This document shows, in pieces, positions 16,519-25,382 of a stretch of DNA of 64,000 nucleotides. This DNA comes from Prosthecomicrobium pneumaticum. GTDB lineage: Bacteria; Pseudomonadota; Alphaproteobacteria; Rhizobiales; Kaistiaceae. The translations under genes were made by a program, and so were the position numbers. How positions within the stretch are numbered: position 1 is the stretch's first letter; each line of letters opens with the position of its first letter. The notes under the pieces are model-generated. The model saw only the letters and a list, made by a program, of their open reading frames with translations, was not told where the DNA came from and did not search any database. Location of the stretch: positions 387,690 through 451,689 of the forward strand of contig NZ_JACHOO010000003.1 of NCBI RefSeq assembly GCF_014199915.1, in the 5' to 3' direction.

Positions 16519-17187
16519 ATGCCCTGGAGCCGCGACGATCTCGCCGCCCGCGCCGCCAAGGAGCTGAAGGACGGCTTCTACGTCAATCTCGGCATCGGCA
16601 TCCCGACGCTGGTCGCCAATTTCATCCCGGCCGGAATGGAGGTGACGCTGCAGAGCGAGAACGGCATGCTCGGCATGGGACCCTTCCCCTTCGAGGGTGA
16701 GGAGGATCCCGACCTCATCAATGCCGGCAAGCAGACGATCACCGAACTCGACAAGACGAGCTACTTTTCCTCGGCCGACTCGTTCGCGATGATCCGCGGC
16801 GGCCATATCGACCTCTCGATCCTCGGCGCCATGCAGGTGTCGGAGAAGGGCGATCTCGCCAACTGGATGATCCCCGGCAAGATGGTGAAGGGGATGGGCG
16901 GGGCGATGGATCTCGTCGCCGGCGTCAAGCGCGTCGTCGTCGTCATGGAGCACAATGCGAAGGACGGCGAGAAGAAGTTCCTGCCGGCCTGCACCCTGCC
17001 GCTCACCGGCGCCGGCGTCGTCGACCTGCTGATCACCGACAAGGCGGTGTTCGACATCGACCGCACGGGCGCCCGTCCGCCGCAGCTGATCGAACTCGCC
17101 CCCGGCGTGTCGCTCGACGACATCGCGGCCTCGACCGGGGCGCAGTACACGGTTTCGCCGGAGCTCGTCGCCGCGGCCGCGGAGTAG
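16519..17187 (+). CDS. scoB: 3-oxoacid CoA-transferase subunit B
   Basis: The 222-residue product contains [12 protein letters not shown] (around residue 47), with the catalytic Glu of the SENG motif that forms the glutamyl-CoA thioester. GIGIPTLV lies near the N-terminus, and [30 protein letters not shown] is the conserved family I pattern. Sequence form ([17 protein letters not shown]) is closer to succinyl-CoA:acetoacetate transferases than to beta-ketoadipate transferases. Start codon follows GGAGGTCTG at the end of subunit A. Confidence 0.9.
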   Translation: MPWSRDDLAARAAKELKDGFYVNLGIGIPTLVANFIPAGMEVTLQSENGMLGMGPFPFEGEEDPDLINAGKQTITELDKTSYFSSADSFAMIRGGHIDLSILGAMQVSEKGDLANWMIPGKMVKGMGGAMDLVAGVKRVVVVMEHNAKDGEKKFLPACTLPLTGAGVVDLLITDKAVFDIDRTGARPPQLIELAPGVSLDDIAASTGAQYTVSPELVAAAAE

Positions 17188-17210
17188 AGCTCCCAAGCGC
17201 TGCGCGCGGA

Positions 17211-17239
17211 AAAACCCGCCGGCCGCGCCGGCGGGTGTT
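17211..17239. terminator. Bidirectional intrinsic terminator
   Basis: AAAACCCGCCGG and CCGGCGGGTGTTTT form an 8-bp GC stem with a 5-base loop and A/T runs on both sides. It lies between the convergent scoB and SDR genes and can serve both. Confidence 0.85.
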
Positions 17240-17245
17240 TTCTTC

Positions 17246-18076
17246 TCAGCCGAGGCTCTTCTTGAACGCCTCGGCAAAATCCGGGTGCCAGCGCGACAGC
17301 GGCGGCCGGTTCTCGACGATGTCGCCGGCCGCCCAGAGGATCCGCTTCTCGTCGAGCGGCCGGTCGACCTCGTTGTCCGGGCAGAGGATGTAGAAATCGC
17401 CCCGCTCGATCGAGGCGAGCATGAAGTCGATCGTCTCTTCGGGCGTCCAGGCGCCGGCCGGCTTCTCGGTGCGGCCGCCGGCGGTGAGGCCGGTGAAGAC
17501 GAAGCCCGGGATCAGCAGATGCGCGGCGATGCGGCCGCCTTCCGTGTTGCGCAGCTCGTGCGCCAGCGCTTCGGTCAGCACCTTCACGCCGGCTTTCGAG
17601 ACATTGTAGGCGGTGTCGCCCGGCGGGGTGGTGATGCCCTGCTTCGAGCCGGTGTTGATGACGAGCCCCGCCTCGCCGCGCGCGAGCATCTCGGGCACGA
17701 AGACCTGTACACCGTGGACGACGCCCCAGAGATTGGTGCCGATCACCTTCTCCCAGCCGGCGAGATCGCCGAGCGCCGGCCCGCCCGGGCCGGTTCCGGC
17801 ATTGTTCATCAGCACGTGCACCGCGCCGAACCGGTCATAGACGGCCGTCTTGAGGGCCTCGACGGCGCCGCGGTCCGCGACATTGCAGGGGAGGGCGAGC
17901 ACCTCGCCCTTGCCGCCGAGCGTCGCGACGGCGCGGTCGAGCGCCTCCGGACGCAGATCGGCGATCGCCACCTTCATGCCGAAGGAGAGATACTTCTCCG
18001 CCGCCGCGAGACCGATGCCCGCCGCGCCGCCGGTGATCACCGCGACCTTGCCGGGCGAGAAAAGGGGATGAGCCAT
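17246..18076 (-). CDS. Short-chain dehydrogenase/reductase
   Basis: The 276-residue product is a classical SDR: TGGAAGIG (cofactor loop, around residue 15), IADLRPEAL (Asp after beta 2, favouring NAD), NNAG, the catalytic Ser in INTGSKQG and the catalytic YNVSK. It contains everything needed for an alcohol/ketone oxidoreductase. The C-terminal part (GRTEKPAGAWTPEETIDFMLASIERGDFYILCPDNEV) is typical of SDRs seen in Rhizobiales with unassigned substrate. The ATG at 18076 is used because the reverse strand has GAAGCGGAGGCTCCCC just before it. Transcribed alone and convergent to scoAB. Confidence 0.9.
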   Translation of the reverse strand: MAHPLFSPGKVAVITGGAAGIGLAAAEKYLSFGMKVAIADLRPEALDRAVATLGGKGEVLALPCNVADRGAVEALKTAVYDRFGAVHVLMNNAGTGPGGPALGDLAGWEKVIGTNLWGVVHGVQVFVPEMLARGEAGLVINTGSKQGITTPPGDTAYNVSKAGVKVLTEALAHELRNTEGGRIAAHLLIPGFVFTGLTAGGRTEKPAGAWTPEETIDFMLASIERGDFYILCPDNEVDRPLDEKRILWAAGDIVENRPPLSRWHPDFAEAFKKSLG

Positions 18077-18190
18077 TTTGGGGAGCCTCCGCTTCGAAGA
18101 GGGAGGGAAGCTAGGGTGGGGCCGCCGCGCTGGCAAGCGCGCGTCGCCGCGGCCGGCACCGCGTGGTAAGAGCGCGCGAGGAGGCGAAGG

Positions 18191-18607
18191 ATGCGGGTCA
18201 GCGACGCCATCGAGATCGACGAGAGCGAACTGGAAGAGAGCTTCGTGCGGGCGTCCGGACCGGGCGGCCAGAACGTCAACAAGGTCTCCTCCGCGGTGCA
18301 GCTCCGCTTCGACGTGCGCCGCTCGCGCGCCCTCCCCGATGCCGTCGCGGTGCGGCTGATGAAGCTCGCCGGGCGCCGGCTGACCGCCGAGGGCGTGCTC
18401 GTCATCTCCGCCGAGCGCTTCCGCGATCAGGAGCGCAACCGGGCCGACGCGCGCGAGCGGCTCGCCGCGCTGATCCGCGAGGCGGAGGTGCCCCCCAAGC
18501 CGCGCCGGGCGACCAGGCCGACCAAGGCCTCGAAGGAGCGTCGGCTCGAGGGCAAGTCGAAGCGCGGCGCGGTCAAGGCGATGCGCGGCCGGGTCGACCG
18601 GGACTGA
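18191..18607 (+). CDS. arfB: Alternative ribosome-rescue factor B (peptidyl-tRNA hydrolase)
   Basis: The 138-residue product has the release-factor catalytic motif GPGGQNVNKV (GGQ around residue 26) without the codon-recognition domains of RF1/RF2, then a Lys/Arg-rich tail from about residue 100 (KPRRATRPTKASKERRLEGKSKRG). This is the ArfB/YaeJ/ICT1 layout: the basic tail enters the empty mRNA channel of stalled ribosomes and the GGQ Gln-Gly loop hydrolyses the peptidyl-tRNA. The start follows GAGGAGGCGAAGG. Length matches E. coli ArfB (140 residues). Confidence 0.93.
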   Translation: MRVSDAIEIDESELEESFVRASGPGGQNVNKVSSAVQLRFDVRRSRALPDAVAVRLMKLAGRRLTAEGVLVISAERFRDQERNRADARERLAALIREAEVPPKPRRATRPTKASKERRLEGKSKRGAVKAMRGRVDRD

Positions 18608-18720
18608 GCGCTCCGGACGCGATCGCCCGCTGCGACCTTGCGGCCCGCTGCGGCGGCTTGCGGCCGGCCGGCGCCGCGCTAGCATCGGCGCCGCGGTCCG
18701 TCAGCGGGCAGGGGAAGGCC

Positions 18721-19362
18721 ATGGCTCTGAAGGCGACGACGACTCTGAAAGCGGTGATCTTCGTTCTGGCGGGGCTCGCCGCCGCGCCGGCTCTCGCCGG
18801 TCAGGCGGGCCGGATCGACTGCACCGGCCCCTTCGCGGCCGATGCCACGGAGGCCGATGTCGCGGCCGCCTTCGGCGCCGACAATGTCGTGTTCGGCGCC
18901 CTGCCGGGTCCCGAGGGCAGCAGCTATGACGGCACCACCGTGTTCCCGGACGATCCGGCGGCGAAACTCACCATACAATGGGCCGACGAGGAGGCCCGCA
19001 AGGGTCCGACGATCAGCATCGAGGCGCCTTCCGCCTGGGAGGCGCCGTACGGCATCCGGATCGGCATGACGCTGTCCGATCTGCGGGCGATCAACGGTGC
19101 GCCCTTCACGGTGCTCGGCTTCGGCTGGGATTATGGCGGCGCCGCCTCCTTCACGGAGGGAGCCCTGGCGCCGAAGCCGGACGGATGCGTCGTCTCCGTC
19201 ATGTTCGCGCTGCCCGATGCGGCCAACGAGGACAGCCGCTTCGACCCGCTGATGGGCGATCGCGAACTGTCCTCGGACGACGCCCTCCTCGTCTCGGCGA
19301 AGCCGGTCGTCTCGGCGGTCTATGTCGGCTGGCCGGTCGATCTCGGCGACGGCGACGAGTGA
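18721..19362 (+). CDS. Secreted protein of unknown function
   Basis: The 213-residue product begins with a Sec signal (MALKATTTLKAVIFVLAGLAAAPALA, cleavage after ALA). The mature protein has ADATEADVAAAFGADNVVFG, DGTTVFPDDPAAKLTIQWAD and GIRIGMTLSDLRAINGAPF, which resemble small periplasmic proteins of unknown function with an 'G-x-TL-x-DLxxxNG' segment. I do not recognise a catalytic motif. The ATG at 18721 follows GGGGAAGGCC. Its stop is 4 bases from the stop of the reverse small gene at 19367. Confidence 0.7.
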   Translation: MALKATTTLKAVIFVLAGLAAAPALAGQAGRIDCTGPFAADATEADVAAAFGADNVVFGALPGPEGSSYDGTTVFPDDPAAKLTIQWADEEARKGPTISIEAPSAWEAPYGIRIGMTLSDLRAINGAPFTVLGFGWDYGGAASFTEGALAPKPDGCVVSVMFALPDAANEDSRFDPLMGDRELSSDDALLVSAKPVVSAVYVGWPVDLGDGDE

Positions 19363-19366
19363 AGGG

Positions 19367-19597
19367 TCAGCCGCTCGGCTTCACGGCGATCGCCGCGCTG
19401 GCGGCCCGCTCCGCGGCATAGGCCTTCGTCTCGTCCGCGCTCAAGGCCCCGTCATCGGGGGGCGGTCCGTCGGGTTCACGGCCGGTCGCCGCGCGGTCCA
19501 GGAAGCGGCGCGCCTTCGCCTCTTCGCTCGGCTGTGTCGGGTCGGCGCGGGTGACGTCGGTGTTCTGCGGGTGGGCGGGATCTTCCGGCTTCGTCAT
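19367..19597 (-). CDS. Small hydrophilic protein of unknown function
   Basis: A 76-residue product starting MTKPEDPAHPQNTDVTRADP, rich in Asp, Glu, Pro and Ala, with a helical Ala/Glu C-terminus and no signal or membrane segment. The ATG is well placed behind GAGGAGACCCACA, which supports a real gene despite its size. It lies just downstream of rhaD on the same strand (89 bases), so it may be transcribed with it. No family recognised. Confidence 0.5.
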   Translation of the reverse strand: MTKPEDPAHPQNTDVTRADPTQPSEEAKARRFLDRAATGREPDGPPPDDGALSADETKAYAAERAASAAIAVKPSG

Positions 19598-19686
19598 TGT
19601 GGGTCTCCTCGGCATCTCGGAGGAGAACGGGAGGAGCGGGCGGGCGGTTCCGCCGGCCTCGACCGGCCGAGCCCTTCGGCCCGCTG

Positions 19687-21780
19687 CTACCGGCTGAAGC
19701 TCGCGGCGTTGCCGGCGTCGACATTGATGATGTTGCCGGTCGATTTGGCGGAGAGATCGGCGACGAGGAAATAGACCGCTTCCGCGATGTCCTCGGGGAA
19801 GACGCTGCGCTTCAGGAGCGAGCGGTTGCGGTAGAACTCTTCGAGCTCGTCCTCGCGGATCCGGTTCGAGGCGGCGCGCTGCTGGCGCCATTCGCCCTGC
19901 CAGATCTTCGAGCCGCGCAGCACCGCATCGGGATTGACCGTGTTGACCCGGATGCCGTCCGGCGCGCCTTCGAGCGCCAGGCAGCGGGCGAGGTGGATCT
20001 CCGCCGCCTTCGCCGCACAATAGGCCGAGGCGCCGGCCGAGGCCGCGAGGCCGTTCTTCGAGGCGATGAAGACGATCGCGCCGCCGAGCCCCTGCCGCTT
20101 CAGGATGCGGAAGGCCTCGCGCGAGGCGAGGAAATAGCCCGTGCCGAGGATCGCCATGTTGCGGTTCCAGGTCTCGAGCGTCGTCTCCTCGAAGGGCGCG
20201 GCGGACGAGATGCCGGCATTCGAGACGAGGATGTCGAGCCCGCCATACTCCACCATCGCCGCCGCGAAGGAGGCGATCACGGCCGCCTCGTCGGTGACGT
20301 CGGCGACGACGCCGCGCACCATGTCGGCGCCGTAACCGGCGCCGAGCTGCGCCACCGCCGCTTCGAGCGCCGCCCGGTCGATGTCGGCGAGCACGACGGC
20401 GGCGCCTTCCGAGAGAAGCCGGGTCGCGATCGCCGAGCCGATGCCGCCGGCGCCGCCGGTGACATAGGCGATCCGGCCGGCGAGGCTTCTCGGCTTCGGC
20501 ATGCGCCGAAGCTTCGCCTCCTCGAGCAGCCAGTATTCGATGTCGAACGCTTCCTGTTCGTCGAGGCCGACATAGGTCGAGACGGTCGAGGCGCCGCGCA
20601 TCACGTTGATGGCGTTGACATAGAACTCGCCGGCAATGCGCGCGGTCGCCTTGTCGCGGGCAAAGGTGATCATGCCGATGCCCGGGACCAGATAGACGAC
20701 CGGATTGGGGTCGCGCATCGCCGGGCTGTCGGGATGGCGGCAGCGCTCGTAATAGGCGGCGTAGTCGGCGCGATAGGCGGCGATCGCTTCCGGCAGACCG
20801 GCGAGCGCCGCGTCGGGATCGTCGGCCGCCGGATCGAAGGGAACCACCAGCGGCCGGATCTTGGTGCGCAGGAAATGGTCGGGACAGGACGTGCCGAGCG
20901 CGGCGAGGGCCTCGAGGTCGCGCCCGCCGACGAATTCGAGCACCGGGCCGCTGTCGTCGAAATGGCCGACCTTCTTCTCGTCCGATGCGATCAGGGCGCG
21001 GATCGCCGGCATCAGCCGCGCCGCGACGGCGCGGCGGCGGCTCGCATCGAGCGGGGCGTGGGCGACGCCGCCGAAGACCGGCTTCCCCGCCGTCTCCTCG
21101 GCGAACCAGGCGATCGCGCGGTTGATGATGCGGAGCGTCGTCTCGTAGCAGTCCTTCGCGGTGTCGCCCCAGGTGAAGAGCCCGTGGCCGCCGAGCACGA
21201 CGCCCTTGGCGGCCGGGTTCTCACGCGCGAAGCGCGACAGCCACAGGCCGAGCTCGAAGCCCGGCCGCTTCCAGGGCAGCCAACCGATCTCCCCGCCATA
21301 GATCGCCGCCGTCAGCGCCTCCGAATTCGCCGCCGCGGCGATCGCGATCACCGCGTCCGGATGCATGTGGTCGACATGGCGATAGGGCAGATAGGCGTGC
21401 AGCGGCGTGTCGATCGAGGCGGCGCGCGGATTGAGGCCGAAGGTGCAGTGCGGCAGGAGGCCGACCATCTCGTCCTCGTGTGCGACGCCGCGATAGAGCC
21501 GGGGGAGCGCGTCGAGCTTCGCCTGATAGAGCGTCGCGAAGCCGTCCTGCTTCATCGAGCCGAGATCGCCGCCCGATCCCTTGACCCAGAGCACCGTGAC
21601 CGGCTCGCCGGTGAGCGGATCGGTCTCCGCGATCTTCGCGGAGGTGTTGCCGCCGCCGAAATTGGTGATCCGCTTGTCGGCGCCGAGGAGGTTCGAGCGG
21701 TAGAGCAGGCGCCCGGCCTCGCTCATCGCGGCGGCCTTCGCATCGTCCCAGCGGTTCTCGATGAGGGTGGCGGGTGACAT
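19687..21780 (-). CDS. rhaD: Bifunctional rhamnulose-1-phosphate aldolase / short-chain dehydrogenase
   Basis: The 697-residue fusion has a class II aldolase half (residues ~1-420, GGNTSAKI near 47, metal His residues in HMHPDAVIAIA and GGHGLFTWGD) and a C-terminal SDR half (AYVTGGAGGIGSAIATRL around 430, NAG, catalytic Tyr in YCAAKAAE). This architecture is RhaD of Rhizobium: it cleaves rhamnulose-1-phosphate to dihydroxyacetone phosphate and lactaldehyde and oxidises the lactaldehyde. It is divergent from rhaR across operator repeats. In Rhizobium rhaI follows rhaD; here only two unrelated small genes follow. Very long relative to a plain aldolase, as expected for the fusion. Confidence 0.92.
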   Translation of the reverse strand: MSPATLIENRWDDAKAAAMSEAGRLLYRSNLLGADKRITNFGGGNTSAKIAETDPLTGEPVTVLWVKGSGGDLGSMKQDGFATLYQAKLDALPRLYRGVAHEDEMVGLLPHCTFGLNPRAASIDTPLHAYLPYRHVDHMHPDAVIAIAAAANSEALTAAIYGGEIGWLPWKRPGFELGLWLSRFARENPAAKGVVLGGHGLFTWGDTAKDCYETTLRIINRAIAWFAEETAGKPVFGGVAHAPLDASRRRAVAARLMPAIRALIASDEKKVGHFDDSGPVLEFVGGRDLEALAALGTSCPDHFLRTKIRPLVVPFDPAADDPDAALAGLPEAIAAYRADYAAYYERCRHPDSPAMRDPNPVVYLVPGIGMITFARDKATARIAGEFYVNAINVMRGASTVSTYVGLDEQEAFDIEYWLLEEAKLRRMPKPRSLAGRIAYVTGGAGGIGSAIATRLLSEGAAVVLADIDRAALEAAVAQLGAGYGADMVRGVVADVTDEAAVIASFAAAMVEYGGLDILVSNAGISSAAPFEETTLETWNRNMAILGTGYFLASREAFRILKRQGLGGAIVFIASKNGLAASAGASAYCAAKAAEIHLARCLALEGAPDGIRVNTVNPDAVLRGSKIWQGEWRQQRAASNRIREDELEEFYRNRSLLKRSVFPEDIAEAVYFLVADLSAKSTGNIINVDAGNAASFSR

Positions 21781-21915
21781 GATCGGTCTCGACGGCTGAA
21801 AAGCGGGGGCGCAGCTTCGACGACGGCCCGGACGGCGGAGCGCGCCGACCGCAGCACGTCATCCTGTGTCAGGCGACCCCTCGGCTGTCAATCATTTCAG
21901 ATCACAGTCCGTCAT

Positions 21916-21970
21916 ATTGCATCGCATCCTTGCGGCGTGCGGTCTATTGCAGCGCAATACTGCGATGCAA
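21916..21970. promoter_or_regulatory. Operator repeats for RhaR between rhaD and rhaR
   Basis: ATTGCATCGCA (21916-21926) recurs 30 bases later as ATTGCAGCGCA (21946-21956), within the palindrome ATTGC-AGC-GCAAT (21946-21958). The inverted form TGCGATGCAA follows at 21961-21970. Three related half-sites spaced by about three helical turns fit a DeoR-family repressor binding as a higher oligomer. A TTGACA at 21996 may be the rhaR -35. Confidence in the repeats is high; their regulator is inferred from position. Confidence 0.65.
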
Positions 21971-22042
21971 AACGATCGACTTTGACCGATTGTGATTGAC
22001 ACCCGCGGCAAAGCTTGGATGATCCGCTGCGGGAGGGGTTTC

Positions 22043-22873
22043 ATGCACGAGATCGAGCGGCACAGGATCATCCTCGGCGAGATCGCCCGCCGGCCGGTCG
22101 CGACGATCGGGCGGCTCGTCGAGCTCACCGGCGCCTCCGAGGCGACGATCCGGCGCGACATCAACACGCTCGATATCGAGGGCCGCATCCGCAAGGTGCG
22201 CGGCGGTGCCGGCGCGCTCACGCGGCCGCAGGAGCGGCTCGATCCGCTCGCCACCCCGGCCTTCGAGGCGACCCGCTTCGTCCATCTCGCCGCCAAGCGG
22301 GCGATCGCCCGGCGCGCCGCCGAACTCGTCGCCGACGGCGAGCCGGTGATCGTCAATGGCGGCACCACGACCTATTGCCTCGGGCCCTTCTTTGCCGACC
22401 GCTCGCTCGACGTGCTCACCAATTCGCTCGATCTCGCGCTCTATCTGATCGCCAACAGCGCGTGCCGGGTCGTGCTGCCGGGCGGCGACGTCCATCGCAA
22501 GCAGCGGATGATCGTCAGCCCCTACGAGTCCGATACCGCGATCGAGCATTTCTACGCGACGAAGTTCCTGCTCGGCGCGCACGCCATCCGGCCGCAGGGC
22601 CTGATCGAGGGCGACCCGACGCTGATCAAGGCCGAGCAGAAGATGCTGAAACAGGCCGACGAGGTGATCGCGCTGGTCGACGGCTCGAAATTCGAGCCGC
22701 GCGGCAGTCTGATCCTCTGCCCGCTCGCCGAGCTCGACCGGGTGATCACCGACCGATCCGCGCCGGCGGACGCGATCGCGATGCTCGAGGACGCCGGCGT
22801 CACGGTCGACGTGGTCGATGCGGAGGAGCGTGCCGACGAACGCTCCGAGCAGCGTCTGGCCGCAACGGGCTGA
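22043..22873 (+). CDS. rhaR: DeoR-family regulator of the rhamnose-type operon
   Basis: The 276-residue product has the N-terminal DeoR helix-turn-helix (HEIERHRIILGEIARRPVATIGRLVELTGASEATIRRDINTL) and the DeoR sugar-phosphate-sensing domain with VIVNGGTTTYCLG (conserved GGTT) and KAEQKMLKQADEVIALVDGSKF. Such proteins release DNA when bound to a phosphorylated sugar intermediate. Rhizobium RhaR is of this type and represses rhaD and the transport operon. The ATG at 22043 follows GGGAGGGGTTTC; upstream in-frame ATGs lack a site. Eleven bases separate it from rhaT. Confidence 0.88.
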   Translation: MHEIERHRIILGEIARRPVATIGRLVELTGASEATIRRDINTLDIEGRIRKVRGGAGALTRPQERLDPLATPAFEATRFVHLAAKRAIARRAAELVADGEPVIVNGGTTTYCLGPFFADRSLDVLTNSLDLALYLIANSACRVVLPGGDVHRKQRMIVSPYESDTAIEHFYATKFLLGAHAIRPQGLIEGDPTLIKAEQKMLKQADEVIALVDGSKFEPRGSLILCPLAELDRVITDRSAPADAIAMLEDAGVTVDVVDAEERADERSEQRLAATG

Positions 22874-22883
22874 GGGGAGGGGA

Positions 22884-24395
22884 ATGACCGAGCCGATCCT
22901 CGCCCTTTCCGATATCGCCAAGTCCTTCGGCGGCGTGCAGGCGCTGAAGGGCGTCTCCTTCGACGTCCGCCCCGGCGAGGTGCACGCCCTGCTCGGAGAG
23001 AACGGCGCCGGCAAGTCGACGCTGATCAAGGTGATCGCCGGCATCCACCGGCCCGATGCCGGCGAGATGCGCGTGGCGGGCGATCGGGTCCACTTCGCCT
23101 CGCCGCGCGATGCGGCCGCCGCCGGCGTCGCGGTCGTGCACCAGGAATTGCTGCTCTTCCCCGATCTGACCGTCGCCGAAAACATCTTCCTCGGCCATGC
23201 GCCGCGCACCCGGCTCGGCACGATCGACTGGGGCCGCATGCGCGCCGAGGCACGCCGCCTGCTCGACGAGCTCGACAGCCCCGATCTGGACGTCGACCGG
23301 CGGATCGGCTCGCTCTCGGTCGCCAACCGGCAGCGCGTCGAGATCGCCAAGGCGCTGTCGCAGAACGCCCGGGTGCTCGTCATGGACGAGCCGACCGCCG
23401 CGCTGTCGGACGCGGATGCGCGGCGCCTGCTCGACGTCGTCCGCCGGCTGCGCGACCGCGGCGTGGCGATCGTCTATGTCAGCCACCGCATGGCGGAGAT
23501 CTTCGCGCTCTCGAACCGCGTCACGGTGCTGCGCGACGGCGCCTATGTCGGCACGCGCGACACCGCCGCGATCACCGAGGCGGGCCTCGTCGAGATGATG
23601 GTCGGCCGCTCGATCGACCAGCTCTTCCCGAAGACCGATGTGCCGATCGGGGCGCCGGTGCTCGAGGTCCGGGGCCTGTCCTATCGCGACGTCGTCACCG
23701 ACATCTCCTTCACGCTGCACGCCGGCGAGATTCTCGGCATCGCCGGTCTGGTCGGCTCCGGGCGCACCGAGACGGCGCTGACGATCTTCGGCATCACCCC
23801 GGCGACCGCGGGCGAGATTCTGCTCGACGGCAAGCCCGTCGCGATCACCAGTCCCGGCCAGGCGCGCGATCTCGGCATCGCCTATGTGCCGGAGGACCGC
23901 GGCCAGCAGGGTCTCGTCCGGCCGCAGACGATCCGCGAGAACCTCTCGCTCGCCATTCTCGGCCGCATCGCCAGGGGCGGGTTCATCGACACGGCGCGCG
24001 AGAAATCGCTCGCCCACGACCTCTTCGCCCGCTTCGGCGTGCGCGCCCGCGGCATCGAGCAGCGCGTCCGCCAGCTCTCCGGCGGCAACCAGCAGAAGGT
24101 CGTGCTCGCCAAATGGGTGGCGACCGAGCCGCGCGTCCTGATCATGGACGAGCCGACGCGCGGCATCGATGTCGGCGCCAAGGCCGAGATCCACGCCCTG
24201 ATGAGCCGGCTCGCCGGCCAGGGCCTCGCCATCCTGATGATCTCGAGCGAACTGCCGGAGGTGCTCGGCATGAGCGACCGCGTCCTCGTCATGAGCGGCG
24301 GCCGGATCGTCGCGCGCTTCGATCGCGACGGCGCCGATCCGAAAGTGGTCGGCGCGGCGATGACCGGCTCCGCCGGCGGCGAGGCCGCGGCATGA
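22884..24395 (+). CDS. rhaT: Sugar ABC importer ATPase with two ATP-binding domains
   Basis: The 503-residue product is a tandem ABC ATPase of the ribose/xylose/rhamnose class. Domain 1: Walker A GENGAGKST (around residue 40), LSVANRQRVEI (degenerate signature), LVMDEPTAALSD. Domain 2: LVGSGRTETAL (degenerate Walker A, as in RbsA), LSGGNQQKVVLAKW (intact signature) and LIMDEPTRGIDVGAK. Start follows GAGGGGAGGGGA. It overlaps rhaP by ATGA. Together with two permeases and RhaS it forms the Rhizobium-type rhamnose importer. Confidence 0.92.
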   Translation: MTEPILALSDIAKSFGGVQALKGVSFDVRPGEVHALLGENGAGKSTLIKVIAGIHRPDAGEMRVAGDRVHFASPRDAAAAGVAVVHQELLLFPDLTVAENIFLGHAPRTRLGTIDWGRMRAEARRLLDELDSPDLDVDRRIGSLSVANRQRVEIAKALSQNARVLVMDEPTAALSDADARRLLDVVRRLRDRGVAIVYVSHRMAEIFALSNRVTVLRDGAYVGTRDTAAITEAGLVEMMVGRSIDQLFPKTDVPIGAPVLEVRGLSYRDVVTDISFTLHAGEILGIAGLVGSGRTETALTIFGITPATAGEILLDGKPVAITSPGQARDLGIAYVPEDRGQQGLVRPQTIRENLSLAILGRIARGGFIDTAREKSLAHDLFARFGVRARGIEQRVRQLSGGNQQKVVLAKWVATEPRVLIMDEPTRGIDVGAKAEIHALMSRLAGQGLAILMISSELPEVLGMSDRVLVMSGGRIVARFDRDGADPKVVGAAMTGSAGGEAAA

Positions 24396-25372
24396 GCGCG
24401 GCGGCGGCCCCTGTTCCCGCCCGCAGCTCGGCGCTCCGCCGGCTCGTCTCGGGCTACGGCCAGGAGCTGATCATCCTCGCCGCGATCGTCGCGCTGATGA
24501 TCGTCGTCGGGCTCTACAATCCCCGCTTCATGTCGCAATCGAACCTGACATCGATCTTCGCCGGCAACGCCTATATCGCGGTCGCCGCGATCGGCATGTC
24601 GATGGTGATCATCTCCGGCAATATCGACGTCGCGGTCGGCTCGCTGATCGGCGTGCTCGCCGTGCTGTCCGGGACGCTCGCCGTCGGCGGCTATCCGATC
24701 TGGGTGGCCTGGGCGGCGCCGGTCGTCGTCGGCATCCTCGTCAATGCCGGGGTCGGCGCGCTCGTCGCCTATGCCCGCATCCCCTCGATCGTCGTCACGC
24801 TCGGCATGCTGTCGATCCTGAAGGGCGGCCTCATCTCGGTCACCGCCGGCGCCTGGATCACGGGTCTGCCGGAGGGCTATGCGATCGCGCAGGCGCGGCT
24901 CTTCGGCGTACCGGCGCCGGTCTGGTTCATGGTCGTGCTGACCATCGCCGCCGCCTGGTGGATGCGCAATTCCGGCTTCGGCCGCACCATCTATGCGATC
25001 GGCGGCAATCCGGAAGCCGCGCGCGCCTCCGGCATCCGTATCGAGCGCTCGATCGTCGCCGTCTTCGCGATCCACGGCTTCTTCGTCGGCATCGCCGCCG
25101 TGCTCTTCGCCACCCAGCTGCAGGTCATCCAGTCGACCGTGCCGCCCAATCTCGAACTGACCGTGATCACCGCGTCCGTCGTCGGCGGCGTGTCGATCCT
25201 CGGCGGCACCGGCACGGTGATCGGCTCGACGCTCGCGGCGATCCTCTTCGCGGCGATCGGCTCCTCGCTCATCTTCTTGAATGTCTCCGCCTACTGGCTG
25301 CGCGCCGTGCAGGGTCTGCTGATCCTCGCCACCGTGCTCGCCGACATGGCGCGGCGCCACCGGATCCGCTGA
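24392..25372 (+). CDS. rhaP: Sugar ABC importer permease (first)
   Basis: The 326-residue product has about eight to ten membrane helices and the CUT2 permease motif IISGNIDVAVGSLIGVLAVL (around residue 75), followed by VVGGVSILGGTGTVIGSTLAAI (around 265), which are conserved in RbsC/AraH-type permeases. Overlaps rhaT by ATGA and precedes the second permease by 10 bases, so translation of all three is coupled. Confidence 0.92.
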   Translation: MSAAAAPVPARSSALRRLVSGYGQELIILAAIVALMIVVGLYNPRFMSQSNLTSIFAGNAYIAVAAIGMSMVIISGNIDVAVGSLIGVLAVLSGTLAVGGYPIWVAWAAPVVVGILVNAGVGALVAYARIPSIVVTLGMLSILKGGLISVTAGAWITGLPEGYAIAQARLFGVPAPVWFMVVLTIAAAWWMRNSGFGRTIYAIGGNPEAARASGIRIERSIVAVFAIHGFFVGIAAVLFATQLQVIQSTVPPNLELTVITASVVGGVSILGGTGTVIGSTLAAILFAAIGSSLIFLNVSAYWLRAVQGLLILATVLADMARRHRIR

Positions 25373-25382
25373 GGAGGCGAGC

